47,552 bases of DNA, from contig JBFMBH010000014.1 in assembly GCA_040755095.1 (NCBI GenBank), positions 1-47,552 of the forward strand, given 5' to 3'. The notes under the pieces are model-generated. The model worked only from the letters and a program-made list of their open reading frames with translations, was not told where the DNA came from and ran no database searches. Both the position numbers and the translations under genes were made by a program. This stretch comes from Thermodesulfobacteriota bacterium (GTDB taxonomy: Bacteria; Desulfobacterota; Desulfobulbia; Desulfobulbales; JBFMBH01). This document shows, one piece after another, positions 26,508 to 35,202 of this stretch (the first letter of the stretch is position 1; the number at the start of each line of letters is the position of its first letter).

Positions 26508-27626
26508 ATGAAGATCCCTGCCAGCGAAGGCCCCTATGTGGAATTCAAGTCCGAAAAGGTGCGGGCCAAGGAGCTGGCCGAGGAGATCGTTGCCCTGGCC
26601 AACGCCGAGGGCGGGGAGATCTGGCTGGGGGTGGATGACGACGGCCGGCCGAGCGGCCTTATGCGGTCCTACGAGGAGGACGTCATGGCCATCTGCCGCA
26701 CGGCGGTGGTGCCTCCCCTGACTCCCTCCTATGAAGAGGGAGCCGCCGGCGGCCGGCGGGTTGCCCGGGTCATCGTGCCCAAGGGGGCGGATCGGCCTTA
26801 CGCCACAACCTCCAACAAGTACTTCATCCGGGTCGGCTCCACCAAGCGAGCCGCCTCCCGGGAAGAGCTGGTACGGCTCTTCCAGGCCTCAGGGCTCTTC
26901 CATTACGACCTTGTGGAGCTGGGGCAGGCGACCGAGGCCCATCTGGATCTGTCCGCCGTGGATGCCTTCTTCCATCGCTACGATTTCCGGTTCTCCGGCG
27001 AGAAAGAGGAGGAAAAACGGCGGCTGCTCGCGGCCAGCGACATCATCGGCCGGGCCGGCCGGCCCACCGTGGGTGGTCTTCTGGTCTTTGGCATCGCCCC
27101 GGAGCGCCTCCTGCCCCAGGCCGGCATTGCCTTGGCCCATTTCCAGGGCCGGGAGCTGGACGCCGAGCTGTACGACAAGAAGTCTTTCGGCGGCAGCCTG
27201 CCCCGGCAGGTGGACAACGCCCTGGCAGCCATCCGCGCCAACCTGCCCACCCCGTCGGTGATCGAAGGGACCAGGCGCATCGATGCCCCCGGCTATTCGG
27301 ATCGTGCCTTGCGGGAGCTCCTGGTCAACGCCGTGGTGCACCGCAACTACAGCATTACCGGCTCCACAGTCCGGGTCTTCCTCTTCGCCGATCGCCTGGA
27401 GATCGTAAGCCCCGGCCGACTCCCCAACACGGTCACCATCGACAAGCTCCCGGTGGGCACCAGCTTTGCCCGCAACCCGCTCATCGTCCGCCTCATGGAG
27501 AACCTCGGCTACATGGACCGCCTGGGTCGAGGCCTGCCCATGGTCTGCCGGGAGGCCCAGCGCCTGGGCAAGGCCATCGCCTTCCAGGAATGGGGCGAGG
27601 AGTTCCGGGTGACCTTGGAGCGGTAG
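26508..27626 (+). CDS. AlbA_2/Schlafen-type protein with C-terminal ATPase-like (HATPase_c_4) domain
   Basis: A 372-residue protein. Residues 8-130 match the AlbA_2 (Schlafen-like) domain: VEFKSEK, EEIVALANAEGGEIWLGVDDDG, then YFIRVGSTKRAASREELVRLF. The C-terminal half has the motif RELLVNAVVHRNYSITGSTV and EIVSPGRLPNTVT of ATP-dependent helicase-annotated or transcriptional-regulator proteins with a GHKL-like domain. Such proteins are common, mobile and mostly uncharacterised; some are tied to phage defence or regulation. ATG 26508 or 26493 may be the start; neither has a good ribosome site. It sits against the reading direction within the V/A-ATPase operon. Confidence 0.8.
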   Translation: MKIPASEGPYVEFKSEKVRAKELAEEIVALANAEGGEIWLGVDDDGRPSGLMRSYEEDVMAICRTAVVPPLTPSYEEGAAGGRRVARVIVPKGADRPYATTSNKYFIRVGSTKRAASREELVRLFQASGLFHYDLVELGQATEAHLDLSAVDAFFHRYDFRFSGEKEEEKRRLLAASDIIGRAGRPTVGGLLVFGIAPERLLPQAGIALAHFQGRELDAELYDKKSFGGSLPRQVDNALAAIRANLPTPSVIEGTRRIDAPGYSDRALRELLVNAVVHRNYSITGSTVRVFLFADRLEIVSPGRLPNTVTIDKLPVGTSFARNPLIVRLMENLGYMDRLGRGLPMVCREAQRLGKAIAFQEWGEEFRVTLER

Positions 27627-27664
27627 GGGTGCGGGGAAAGCCTTATCCTCGTCTCAGCTCCTTC

Positions 27665-27874
27665 TCAAGGGAAAGAGTCCAAACCCGCCCGGGCCAGCGC
27701 CAGGAGGAAGTCGGTCCGGTCAAGGCCGGCGATTCGGGCAGCCACCTCCTGGGACACCCTCCCCTGCTCGTACCATCGAGCGGCCGCCAGGAAGAGCACC
27801 TGGCGGATGAAATCCTCGGGCTCGGTCCTCAAGGCCGCCAGAGCGGCATCGGGAACCTCCACGCATACTTGCAT
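27665..27874 (-). CDS. UPF0175 family small protein (antitoxin-like)
   Basis: A 69-residue protein behind a very strong AGGAGGTG site. The pattern VEVPDAAL, then LAAARWYEQGRVSQEVAARIAGLDRTDFLLALARAGL is that of UPF0175, small helix-turn-helix-like proteins usually paired with a DUF3368 PIN toxin. No such partner follows; the next gene downstream is the convergent AlbA_2-type gene 38 bases away. It is therefore an orphan, either a remnant of a toxin-antitoxin pair or a stand-alone regulator. It follows V/A-ATPase subunit B on the same strand. Confidence 0.75.
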   Translation of the reverse strand: MQVCVEVPDAALAALRTEPEDFIRQVLFLAAARWYEQGRVSQEVAARIAGLDRTDFLLALARAGLDSFP

Positions 27875-27993
27875 GCCGTGCACCTCCTCTGCTCTGCCTT
27901 CACACCAGGGTTGATAGTCCGGACCAGCTCCCTGACCACCATAGCCCACCGGCCCCTCTTCCTCAACGGGATTCCCCCGGTCGCCGCGGGCTG

Positions 27994-29310
27994 TTACCCG
28001 TGCGACCACACCCCGAACCGCTCCAGGAGTCCCCGGCCCAGGTCCAGGGTGCAGCCTACGGCCCGGCGCTCGTCGCCCTGGTGGATGAATTCGGCCTCGA
28101 AGGCGGCAGCGAAGTCGAGCAGGGACTGGTCGCGGGCGGCCAGGCCCTCCCGGCCGACGATGGCGGCCAGGCGCCGCAGCTCCCGGCCCCGGGCATAGCT
28201 GCTGTACAGGCTGTCGGCGATGGTCCGGTGATCCTCCCGGGTGCGGCCGGCGCCGATGCCCTTGCCCATGAGCCGGGAGAGGCTGGGCAGGATGTCGATG
28301 GGCGGGTCGATGCCCCGGCGCCAGAGGTCCCGGGACAGAACCAGCTGGCCCTCGGTGATGTAGCCGGTGAGGTCGGGGATCGGGTGGGTGATGTCGTCCT
28401 CGGGCATGGTCAGGACCGGGATCATGGTCACGGAGCCGGGACGGCCCTGGAGGCGGCCGGCCCGCTCGTACAGGGCCGCCAGATCGGAATAGAGGTAGCC
28501 CGGATACCCCCGGCGGCCGGGCAGCTCCTCCCGGGTGGAGGAGATCTGGCGCAAGGCCTCGCAGTAGCTGGTCAGGTCGGTGATCACCACCAGCACATCG
28601 AGGCCCAGGTCGAAGGCCAGATACTCGGCGGCGGTGAGGGCCAGGCGGGGGGCCAGGAGGCGCTCCATCACCGGCTCGTCGGCCCGGTTGAGGAAGGCGA
28701 CGCAGTCGGCCCGGGTTCTGTCCAGGACCGCCAGATAGTACGACAGCTCGTGGAAGGTCAGGCCCAGGGCGACAAAGACCAGGGCAAAGCCGGGACCGGC
28801 GCCGTGCAGGAGGCGGCCCACCAGCTCCTTGGCCGGCAGGCCGGCGCAGGAGAAGACCGGCAGCTTCTGGCCCTTGACCAGGGTGTTGAGGCCGTCCACG
28901 GCCGAGATGCCGGTCTCGATGAATTCCGCTGGCGCGGCGCGGCCGGCCGGGTTGATGGGCCGCGGGGTCACGGCCCGCCAGGCCTGGGCGAGATAGCATG
29001 GCCGGCCGTCGATGGGCTGGCCGGCGCCGTTCAGGGTGCGGCCCAGCATGGCCCGGCTGACCGGCATCTTCTGCACGGCGCCGGTGAGCTCGATCTCGGT
29101 GGCGGCCAGGTCGAGACCGGCGCTCTCCCCATAGAGCTGCACCAGGATGGTGTCCCGGTCCAGGGCCAGAATCTCGCCCAGGATGGCGCGGCCGTCCGCA
29201 GAGCGCACCGTCACCAGCTCGCCGACCCGGGCGGCCAGGATGCGGTTGGCCACCAGAAGCTCGCCGGAGAGCCTCGTGACCGTGCGGTAGCGGTGGCGGG
29301 CCAGGCGCAT
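27994..29310 (-). CDS. atpB: V/A-type ATPase subunit B
   Basis: The non-catalytic nucleotide-binding subunit of the A3B3 head. It lacks a Walker A motif, as expected, and shows the family segments GRTLNGAGQPIDG, INPAGRAAPAEFIETGISAVDGLNTLVKGQKLPVFS, DLTSYCEALRQIS and GRRGYPGYLYSDLA, and PIPDLTGYITEGQLVLSRDL. At 438 residues it is close to the usual length (about 460). ATG 29310 overlaps the stop of subunit A (TGATG), so the two are coupled. Confidence 0.95.
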   Translation of the reverse strand: MRLARHRYRTVTRLSGELLVANRILAARVGELVTVRSADGRAILGEILALDRDTILVQLYGESAGLDLAATEIELTGAVQKMPVSRAMLGRTLNGAGQPIDGRPCYLAQAWRAVTPRPINPAGRAAPAEFIETGISAVDGLNTLVKGQKLPVFSCAGLPAKELVGRLLHGAGPGFALVFVALGLTFHELSYYLAVLDRTRADCVAFLNRADEPVMERLLAPRLALTAAEYLAFDLGLDVLVVITDLTSYCEALRQISSTREELPGRRGYPGYLYSDLAALYERAGRLQGRPGSVTMIPVLTMPEDDITHPIPDLTGYITEGQLVLSRDLWRRGIDPPIDILPSLSRLMGKGIGAGRTREDHRTIADSLYSSYARGRELRRLAAIVGREGLAARDQSLLDFAAAFEAEFIHQGDERRAVGCTLDLGRGLLERFGVWSHG

Positions 29311-30938
29311 CACGGGATCTCAAGGAGGGCGGCGGCTTCGGCCAGCGGCCGGCCGGCGGCACTGGCCGCCAGGGCGGCGTCGCCGGCCTCCAGCAGCCGG
29401 CGGGCCAGGCCGGCGGTGGCGGCGAGCGAGCTGGCGGTCTCGGTGCCGTACGCGCTTTGGGCCAGGAACCGGCGCCGCAGGAGCCGGGCGGCCTCCATGG
29501 TCAGCCGGTCCCGGTCCTGCAGCCCATCGAGGCCCACGATCTCCGCCACCTCGGCCAGGGATTCCTCGGCCCGCAACCGGGCCTGGCAGCGCTGCCTGAG
29601 GGAGGACCAGTCGGCGGCCACCGTCTCCTGGCAGAAATCGCGCACCTCGGTCTCGAAGAGGGAATAGCTGGCCTGGGGGTTGATGGCCGGGAAGTGGCGG
29701 CTGTGGGCCAGGCGGGTGTCCAGGATCAGGCTGGCGCCGCAGGCCCGGGCCAGGGCCTGGGTGACCGGCTCGGTGCAGTCGCCCCCCGGCGGGGAGACGG
29801 ACAGGATCATGGACAGGGATCCGGGGCGGCCGCCCAGGGTCTCCACCGCGCCGGCCCGCTCGACAAAGGCCGCCAGGCGGCCGGCCATGGCCGTGGGGTA
29901 GCCCTCCTCGCCGGGCATCTGGCCGAGGGCAGCACCGATCTCCCGCAAGGCCTCGGCCCAGCGGGAGATGGAGTCGGCCAAGAGCAGCACGTCCAGGCCC
30001 AGGTCCCGGTAGTACTCGGCCACGGTCACCGCCGTGTAGATGGAGGCCTCCCGGGCCGCCACCGGCATGTTCGAGGTGTTGGCCACCAGCACGGTGCGGT
30101 CCAGAAGCGGGCCGCCGGTGCGGGGATCCGCAAGGCCGGCGAAATCGGCCACCAGCTCCGCCATCTCGTTGCCCCGCTCGCCGCAGCCGCAGTAGACGAC
30201 CACATCCACCGCCGCGTGCCGGGCGATGGCCTGCTCCAGCACCGTCTTGCCGGTGCCGAAGCCGCCGGGGATGATGGCCGCTCCCCCCAGGGCCAGGGGA
30301 AAAAGGAGATCGATGATCCGCTGGCCGGTGACCAGGGGCCGCCGGGCGGCGAGCTTTCGGGCATAGGGCCTGGGCCGGCGCACCGGCCAGCGCTGGCCCA
30401 GGGGGATGGCGGTGCCGTCCGCCAGCCGGGCGACCGTGGCACCGGCGGTCAGGGATCCGCTGGCCAGCTCGGCGAGGACGCCGGATCGTCCCGGCGGCAC
30501 CAGGATGGGATGGCGGAGCCGGCCCTCGCTCACCCAGCCCAGCTCGTCGCCGGCCGTCACCGTCTCGCCGGGACGGCGACCGGGGGTGAAGGGCCAGCAC
30601 CGGCGGTCATCCAGGGCCGGCAGCGCGCCGCCGGCCTCCAGGAACGGACCCTGGCTGGCCAACAGGCGGTCCAGAGGCCGCTCGAGGCCGTCCAGCATCC
30701 GGCCCAGAAGGCCTGGCCCGAGGACGACCTCCAGGCTGCTGCCGGAGCCGGTCACCGGCTCACCCAGGGCGAGCCCCCGGGTTTCCTCGTAGACCTGGAT
30801 CACCGCCCCTGCTGCCTCCAGCCGCACCACCTCGCCGGTCAGGCCCTGCCGCCCCACGGCCACCCGTTCGTGGAGGGCCAGACCGGCGGCGTCGCTCCTG
30901 ACCGTCGGCCCGCAGACTCCACTCACCCGGCCGCTCAT
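29310..30938 (-). CDS. atpA: V/A-type ATPase catalytic subunit A
   Basis: The ATP-hydrolysing or ATP-making subunit. Walker A is GGFGTGKT (residues 225-232), followed by CGERGNEMAEL, NTSNMPVAAREASIYTAVTVAEYYRDLG and LLLADSISRWAEALREI, all diagnostic. The extra non-homologous region between the N-terminal barrel and the core is present but short; 542 residues is smaller than the usual 580-600. ATG 30938 overlaps the end of subunit F. Confidence 0.95.
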   Translation of the reverse strand: MSGRVSGVCGPTVRSDAAGLALHERVAVGRQGLTGEVVRLEAAGAVIQVYEETRGLALGEPVTGSGSSLEVVLGPGLLGRMLDGLERPLDRLLASQGPFLEAGGALPALDDRRCWPFTPGRRPGETVTAGDELGWVSEGRLRHPILVPPGRSGVLAELASGSLTAGATVARLADGTAIPLGQRWPVRRPRPYARKLAARRPLVTGQRIIDLLFPLALGGAAIIPGGFGTGKTVLEQAIARHAAVDVVVYCGCGERGNEMAELVADFAGLADPRTGGPLLDRTVLVANTSNMPVAAREASIYTAVTVAEYYRDLGLDVLLLADSISRWAEALREIGAALGQMPGEEGYPTAMAGRLAAFVERAGAVETLGGRPGSLSMILSVSPPGGDCTEPVTQALARACGASLILDTRLAHSRHFPAINPQASYSLFETEVRDFCQETVAADWSSLRQRCQARLRAEESLAEVAEIVGLDGLQDRDRLTMEAARLLRRRFLAQSAYGTETASSLAATAGLARRLLEAGDAALAASAAGRPLAEAAALLEIP

Positions 30939-31249
30939 CGGGCGAGCCTCACCGCGTAGCCGATGGCACGCCGCAGCAGGCGCTCGACATAGCCCTCCCG
31001 GGGCCGGGCGGCCAGGGCTGGCGCCGGCAGCACCACCAGGGCGCCGGCAAAGGGGAGGGTAGGCAAGGATTCCTCCAGCGCCGGGTCCAGAAGCCGTTCG
31101 TCCACGGCCACCAGGCCGGCCGCAGGATCGGTCACCGCCTGGGCGAGGAGGGCGGCGGCCTCGCTCCGGCTGCCGGTCTTCTGGCCGACCCCGGCCAGGG
31201 CAAAGCCGGGGCTGGCATCCGCGGGCGTGAGCACGGTCACAGTCTTCAT
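30935..31249 (-). CDS. V/A-type ATPase subunit F
   Basis: A 104-residue central-stalk subunit that binds D and modulates activity. It starts at ATG 31249, overlapping the stop of subunit C by four bases (ATGA). Features are a strand at VTVLTPADASPGFALAGV, LVAVDERLLD, LVVLPAP, and a C-terminal helix (YVERLLRRAIGYAVRL). Sequence is weakly conserved in this family; position between C and A makes the assignment firm. Confidence 0.85.
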   Translation of the reverse strand: MKTVTVLTPADASPGFALAGVGQKTGSRSEAAALLAQAVTDPAAGLVAVDERLLDPALEESLPTLPFAGALVVLPAPALAARPREGYVERLLRRAIGYAVRLAR

Positions 31250-32058
31250 CGCAGGAGCAGGGCCCCCACCCGCTCCGGCGCCACGGCAGCCGCGGCCAGG
31301 ATCAGGCCTAGGTTGTGGCGGTACCGGAAGAGGGTCCACAGGTAGTGGAGGAGAAAGCCGACCCCGCTCCCCTCGGAGCGCTGGCGCCGGAGCCAGACCG
31401 TGATGGCGGCCAGCCCGGCCGCCTCGGCGACACCGCCGTCTGCCGGATCAGCCCGTTGCCGGGTGTGCACCAGCACCCCGGCCAGGCGGTCGAGCCAGGA
31501 GGCGACCAGCGGCTGCCCGGCCCGGCTGGCCATGAGCTGCCACCAGAGGTCGGCCAGCCGTCGCTCCGCCCCCCGGCCGCCCTCCCGGCCAAAGGCCGCC
31601 GCCAGACCGCCCAGGCCAGGGGCCAGGCCGGCCAGGTACCGGTCCAGCCGGGCCAGCATGGCCGCCGGCTCGCCCGGCTGCGCCAGAAGGCCGGTGAGGT
31701 CCGGGTCCAGAAGTCGGCTGCCAGTCGCCGGTGCCAGGCCGGCCAGGCGCAGGCGGAAGGTTGCGGCCAGCTCCGGCAGGGCCAGCCACAGGAAAACCGG
31801 GGCCAGGCAGCGGCGCAGGCCGAGGCTGGCCCGCCGGTATACCCAGAGCGCCTCCTGCCGGCAGAAGCGCCCCACCCCGGCAGCGCCTGCCTGGGCCGCC
31901 AGGGCCGCGGCCGGCCCCCGCAGCTGCCAGGGGACCGTGCTGGCGGCGAGGTCCCACTCGGTCCAGTCCACAGCCAGGGCCGGCAGCCGGCCGTGGAGCC
32001 GGGCGACCAGAAAGTCCGCCGGCAGGCTACGGTCCGGCAGGGGGGCCAGGGGCCGCAT
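31246..32058 (-). CDS. V/A-type ATPase subunit C (AC39-like)
   Basis: A 270-residue, mostly helical, leucine- and alanine-rich protein in the position of subunit C, the funnel that couples the central stalk to the membrane K ring. Sequence signals are faint: WLALPELAATFRLRLAGL and the C-terminal LWTLFRYRHNLGLILAA, which resembles the conserved closing segment of AC39 proteins. It is shorter than the usual 320-350 residues. ATG 32058 or GTG 32064 both lie inside the end of subunit E. Confidence 0.75.
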   Translation of the reverse strand: MRPLAPLPDRSLPADFLVARLHGRLPALAVDWTEWDLAASTVPWQLRGPAAALAAQAGAAGVGRFCRQEALWVYRRASLGLRRCLAPVFLWLALPELAATFRLRLAGLAPATGSRLLDPDLTGLLAQPGEPAAMLARLDRYLAGLAPGLGGLAAAFGREGGRGAERRLADLWWQLMASRAGQPLVASWLDRLAGVLVHTRQRADPADGGVAEAAGLAAITVWLRRQRSEGSGVGFLLHYLWTLFRYRHNLGLILAAAAVAPERVGALLLR

Positions 32059-32623
32059 GGGCACACCTCTCCAGGATCTCCGCCGCGGCCCGGGTCAGGA
32101 TCTCGGGCCAGAGGGCGGCCAGACGGGTGGCCAGGGAGTTGTCCACCCGGATGCAGCCGTCAGCGCTTACCGCCACCAACCCGCCGGCCAAGGCCGGGTC
32201 CATCTCGATCCGCGCCGCCGGGAACAGCTCCCGGGCCAGGCCGGCGTCGGCCGGCGCCACCCGGATGACGGCCCAGGGGGCAGGGGGCAGCTCGGCGGCC
32301 AGGCACTGGAAGGTCTGCCGGTCATCGTCGTCCCGCAGCCCGGCCAGGAGCTGGCCAGCGGCAGCCCACAGGCGGGCGGCCAGGGCCGCGACGGCCTCCA
32401 GCTCCTGGCGGGCCGCGGGCCGCTCAGCATCGGCCAGGATCCGGTCGTGGGCCTGGCGGCAGAACACGGCGGTCTGCCGGTCATGCTCCTCCTGCCAACA
32501 GGCCAGCTCAGCGGCCAGCTCCCGGCGGAGCCGCTCCCCTTCTGCCTCGGTCTCCCGCCACAGGGTACGGACCTCCTCCTCGTGCCGCGCCCGGAGGCTG
32601 GCCAACAGCGCATCCAGGCCCAC
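32027..32623 (-). CDS. V/A-type ATPase subunit E
   Basis: A 198-residue peripheral-stalk subunit starting with GTG at 32623, three bases after the subunit K stop. The first half is a long charged coiled coil (RHEEEVRTLWRETEAEGERL and onward), as in E subunits that pair with H/G. The C-terminal part shows the family pattern of a small globular domain: GGLVAVSADGCIRVDNSLATRL is the typical segment that contacts the head. Confidence 0.88.
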   Translation of the reverse strand: MGLDALLASLRARHEEEVRTLWRETEAEGERLRRELAAELACWQEEHDRQTAVFCRQAHDRILADAERPAARQELEAVAALAARLWAAAGQLLAGLRDDDDRQTFQCLAAELPPAPWAVIRVAPADAGLARELFPAARIEMDPALAGGLVAVSADGCIRVDNSLATRLAALWPEILTRAAAEILERCAHAAPGPPAGP

Positions 32624-32625
32624 CG

Positions 32626-32841
32626 CTAGCCCCCGAGCAGGATCATCACCGCCACCACGAAGCCCAGGATGACCATGGTCTCCGGGATGGCCACCAGAAG
32701 GATCATGGTGCCGGACAGCTCCGGCTTTTCCGCCAGAGCGCCGGCGCCAGCGGCGCCGATCCGGGACTGGGCCCAGGCGGTGGCCAGGGCCGGCAGACCG
32801 ATGGCCAGGGCAGCGGCGAAGGCGATCCAGATCTTGTCCAT
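32626..32841 (-). CDS. V/A-type ATPase subunit K (proteolipid)
   Basis: A 71-residue membrane hairpin forming the rotor ring. Helix 1 is IAFAAALAIGLPALATAWAQ, followed by a polar loop (ALAEKPELSG), and helix 2 carries the ion-binding glutamate in AIPETMVILGFVV. One hairpin per subunit, as in many archaea and bacteria, differs from the four-helix duplicated form of some V-ATPases. The coupling ion (H+ or Na+) cannot be decided by eye. Confidence 0.93.
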   Translation of the reverse strand: MDKIWIAFAAALAIGLPALATAWAQSRIGAAGAGALAEKPELSGTMILLVAIPETMVILGFVVAVMILLGG

Positions 32842-32853
32842 GGCATCATCTCC

Positions 32854-34743
32854 TCATGGTCCCGGGGGGTGGTGGTCGGCCTGGAGCGGCTCGTAGCGGC
32901 GGCCGCCGGTGTGCAGGAACTTGTCGAAGAACTCCACGTAATGGAGGCGCAAGGAATGGATGGTGGGGGAGAAAAGGCCCAGGAAGAGGTTGACCAGATG
33001 GAGGAGGCTCGCGGCCACCACCCCCAGCACCAGATCGCCGGTCAGGCCCGCCATCTGGTTGGCCACCGTGGCCAGGAGGGCGGAAGTGAGGCCGATGGCC
33101 ATGATCCGGGCATAGGAGATGATGTGGCCCACGGTCTTCAGCAGCTCCAGGGGGGCCAAGAGACCGCCGCTCCACAGGAGGAGGGGGGCCAGGAGCAGGG
33201 CCAGGGCCAGAGCCGGCCGGGCCAGAATCTGGGGATAGAGGCCGAGCCCGGAGAGGATGAGGGCGGCCAGGGCCGCGATGAGGCCAATGGTGACCAGATC
33301 CGCCACCGCCTTGCGGCCGGTACGGCGGCGTACCGCGGCAATGGCCGACAGGGCCAGGCCGCAGAGGATATGCATGCAGCCCACCGCCACGGCAAAGAGC
33401 AGCATGGGCAGGATGGCGGTCTGCCGCTCCACCAGAAAAGGGACGAGGCCGAACAGCCGGTGGCCCAGGTCGCCCAAGAGCTCGCCATAGGCCAGGCCGA
33501 AGAGGATGGCGTAGGCCGCGGCCACCCCCAGAATGCGGCCAGCATCCCGGAGGCTGCCGGTCCGGCCGCGCCAGACCAGGCCGGCCGCCACCCCGGCGAA
33601 GATCACGCCGTAGCCCACATCCCCCAGGATCATGCCGAAGAAGAGCGGAAAGAACAGGCCCACGAACGGCGTCGGGTCGAAAGAGGCGTAGCTGGGCAGG
33701 GGCAGGAGCCGGGTCAGGAGCTGGAAGGGCCGGAAGTAGGCGGGGTTTTCCAGGAGCACCGGCACCTCGTCCAGGTCCTGGTCCGCCACCGCCAATTCCG
33801 ACACCAGGATCTGGCCACCGAAGCGGGCCTCCAGGAGCGCGCGCAGGTCGGCCAGCCGGCCGGCCGGCATCCAGCCGTAGAGGAAGAAGCACAGCTGGCT
33901 GGAGAAGACCGCTGCCGACGCGGCCAGGAGCCCCAGCCGGGAGCGGATCCAGGAGGCCGTCTGCCGGTAGATGGGTCCCCAGCGCTGGGCCAGGAGCACT
34001 GCCTGCCGGTCGAGCCCCTCCCGGGTACGGGCCAGGGCGGCCAGCCGCTCACGAAGGGCCGGCAGGGCGGCGGCCAGGGGCAGGCCTTGCAGCGCCGGCG
34101 GCAGGGCGTAGGGCGCCACCCCCTGGCCGGTCAGCTCGCGGTCCAGGCCGAAAGGCGTCTTCTTCCCCAGCACCAGGAGGCCCACCAGAATGCCGCCGGC
34201 GGCCCGGCGGACGGCGAGGGTGAAGGCGCCACCGGTCAGCCGCTCCAGTTCCCGGCGCAGGATGGCGGCTGCCCGTTCGTCCCGGAGCACCAGCCCCATG
34301 ATCTCCAGATCCGGCGCCTCCGGCAGGCCGGCCAGCATGTCGGCCACCGCTTCCAGAAACTGGCCATGGCGCTCCAGCTCTGCCGACTCCTGGGCGGTGG
34401 CCTCCTGCCGGCGGGCCAGCTCCTGGGCCGTGGCCAGATGCCGGTCGACGCTGCGGCTCAAGGTGGCCAGGATCGGCTGTGGCGAAAGCAGGCTCTGCCG
34501 GACCGGCACCGCCGGCAGCAGCGCAAAAAGGGCCTGGATGCGGCCGGCCAGATCCTCCAGGAAGAGGGCCTCGAAGAGCTGCTCCGGGGGCAGGAGCTGC
34601 CGGCGGAGGCGGTCCGGCTCCTGGCTGGACCGCCCCTGCCTGGGCTCCAGGTGGACCAGCCCTGCGTCCCGCACCAGGCTGAGGACCGGGGTGAGGAGTG
34701 CCTGGGGGCCGGCGATCTCCACCTTGGCCATTCTAACGATCAT
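32854..34743 (-). CDS. V/A-type ATPase subunit I
   Basis: The large stator subunit (629 residues) that holds the ion half-channels and bridges to the peripheral stalks. The N-terminal half is cytoplasmic with long helices and the usual VEIAGPQALLTPVLSLVRDAGLVHLE opening. The C-terminal half has about seven membrane segments with FGMILGDVGYGVIFAGVA, a signature of the family, and the arginine-containing SYARIMAIGLTSALLATVAN, which faces the K ring. It ends 12 bases before the start of the K gene. Confidence 0.95.
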   Translation of the reverse strand: MIVRMAKVEIAGPQALLTPVLSLVRDAGLVHLEPRQGRSSQEPDRLRRQLLPPEQLFEALFLEDLAGRIQALFALLPAVPVRQSLLSPQPILATLSRSVDRHLATAQELARRQEATAQESAELERHGQFLEAVADMLAGLPEAPDLEIMGLVLRDERAAAILRRELERLTGGAFTLAVRRAAGGILVGLLVLGKKTPFGLDRELTGQGVAPYALPPALQGLPLAAALPALRERLAALARTREGLDRQAVLLAQRWGPIYRQTASWIRSRLGLLAASAAVFSSQLCFFLYGWMPAGRLADLRALLEARFGGQILVSELAVADQDLDEVPVLLENPAYFRPFQLLTRLLPLPSYASFDPTPFVGLFFPLFFGMILGDVGYGVIFAGVAAGLVWRGRTGSLRDAGRILGVAAAYAILFGLAYGELLGDLGHRLFGLVPFLVERQTAILPMLLFAVAVGCMHILCGLALSAIAAVRRRTGRKAVADLVTIGLIAALAALILSGLGLYPQILARPALALALLLAPLLLWSGGLLAPLELLKTVGHIISYARIMAIGLTSALLATVANQMAGLTGDLVLGVVAASLLHLVNLFLGLFSPTIHSLRLHYVEFFDKFLHTGGRRYEPLQADHHPPGP

Positions 34744-35062
34744 GGCCAGCCTCCGGCAGGATGGCGGTCAGGTGGCGCCGGAGAATGGCTTCCAGCAGGG
34801 CCTGGGGCAGATCCCGCAGCCGGGCCGCCAGGCCTGCCGCCTGCTCCAGGCGCCAGGCGGCGGCCCGGGCCGCTTCCTCTTCGCTGCCCGCGATGGCGGC
34901 GGCCCGGCCGGCGGCCTTGCGGGCCGCCGCCTCCTGCCGCTGCCGCTCGCCGTCCAACCGCAGGCCATCGAGCCACCGGCTGGCCCGCTGGCGCTCGGCG
35001 GCCAGCTGCTGCCGGATGACCTCTTCCGCGGCCAGGATTTGCTGCAGGGCCTCTTCGTCCAT
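34733..35062 (-). CDS. V/A-type ATPase subunit H/G-like peripheral stalk protein
   Basis: A 109-residue protein that is almost pure charged coiled coil (AAEEVIRQQLAAERQRASRW, later LRLDGERQRQEAAARKAAGR), without clear family residues. Length, composition and place as first gene before I match AhaH/NtpF of archaeal-type operons, which pair with E in the peripheral stalk. Its end overlaps the start of I by 11 bases. Naming rests on context. Confidence 0.75.
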   Translation of the reverse strand: MDEEALQQILAAEEVIRQQLAAERQRASRWLDGLRLDGERQRQEAAARKAAGRAAAIAGSEEEAARAAAWRLEQAAGLAARLRDLPQALLEAILRRHLTAILPEAGHDR

Positions 35063-35159
35063 GGGCTGCCCCCGAGCCTTCCAGCGCCCTGCCCGGCCCA
35101 GGCGGCCCCGGGCCGGCTGAGCACCAGGCCTCTGTGGCTTACCCTTAGCATGGGCCGCG

Positions 35160-35183
35160 CCGGCAAATCCAGCCCTTTGCCGG
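35160..35183. repeat. Inverted repeat between TauE-type and V/A-ATPase genes
   Basis: CCGGCAAA (35160-35167) and TTTGCCGG (35176-35183) form an 8-bp stem with an 8-base loop in the 140-base gap. It may end the upstream permease transcript; no T-run is present. No convincing V/A-ATPase promoter is seen here. Confidence 0.45.
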
Positions 35184-35202
35184 CCCGGACCGAAAGGGGG
35201 GG

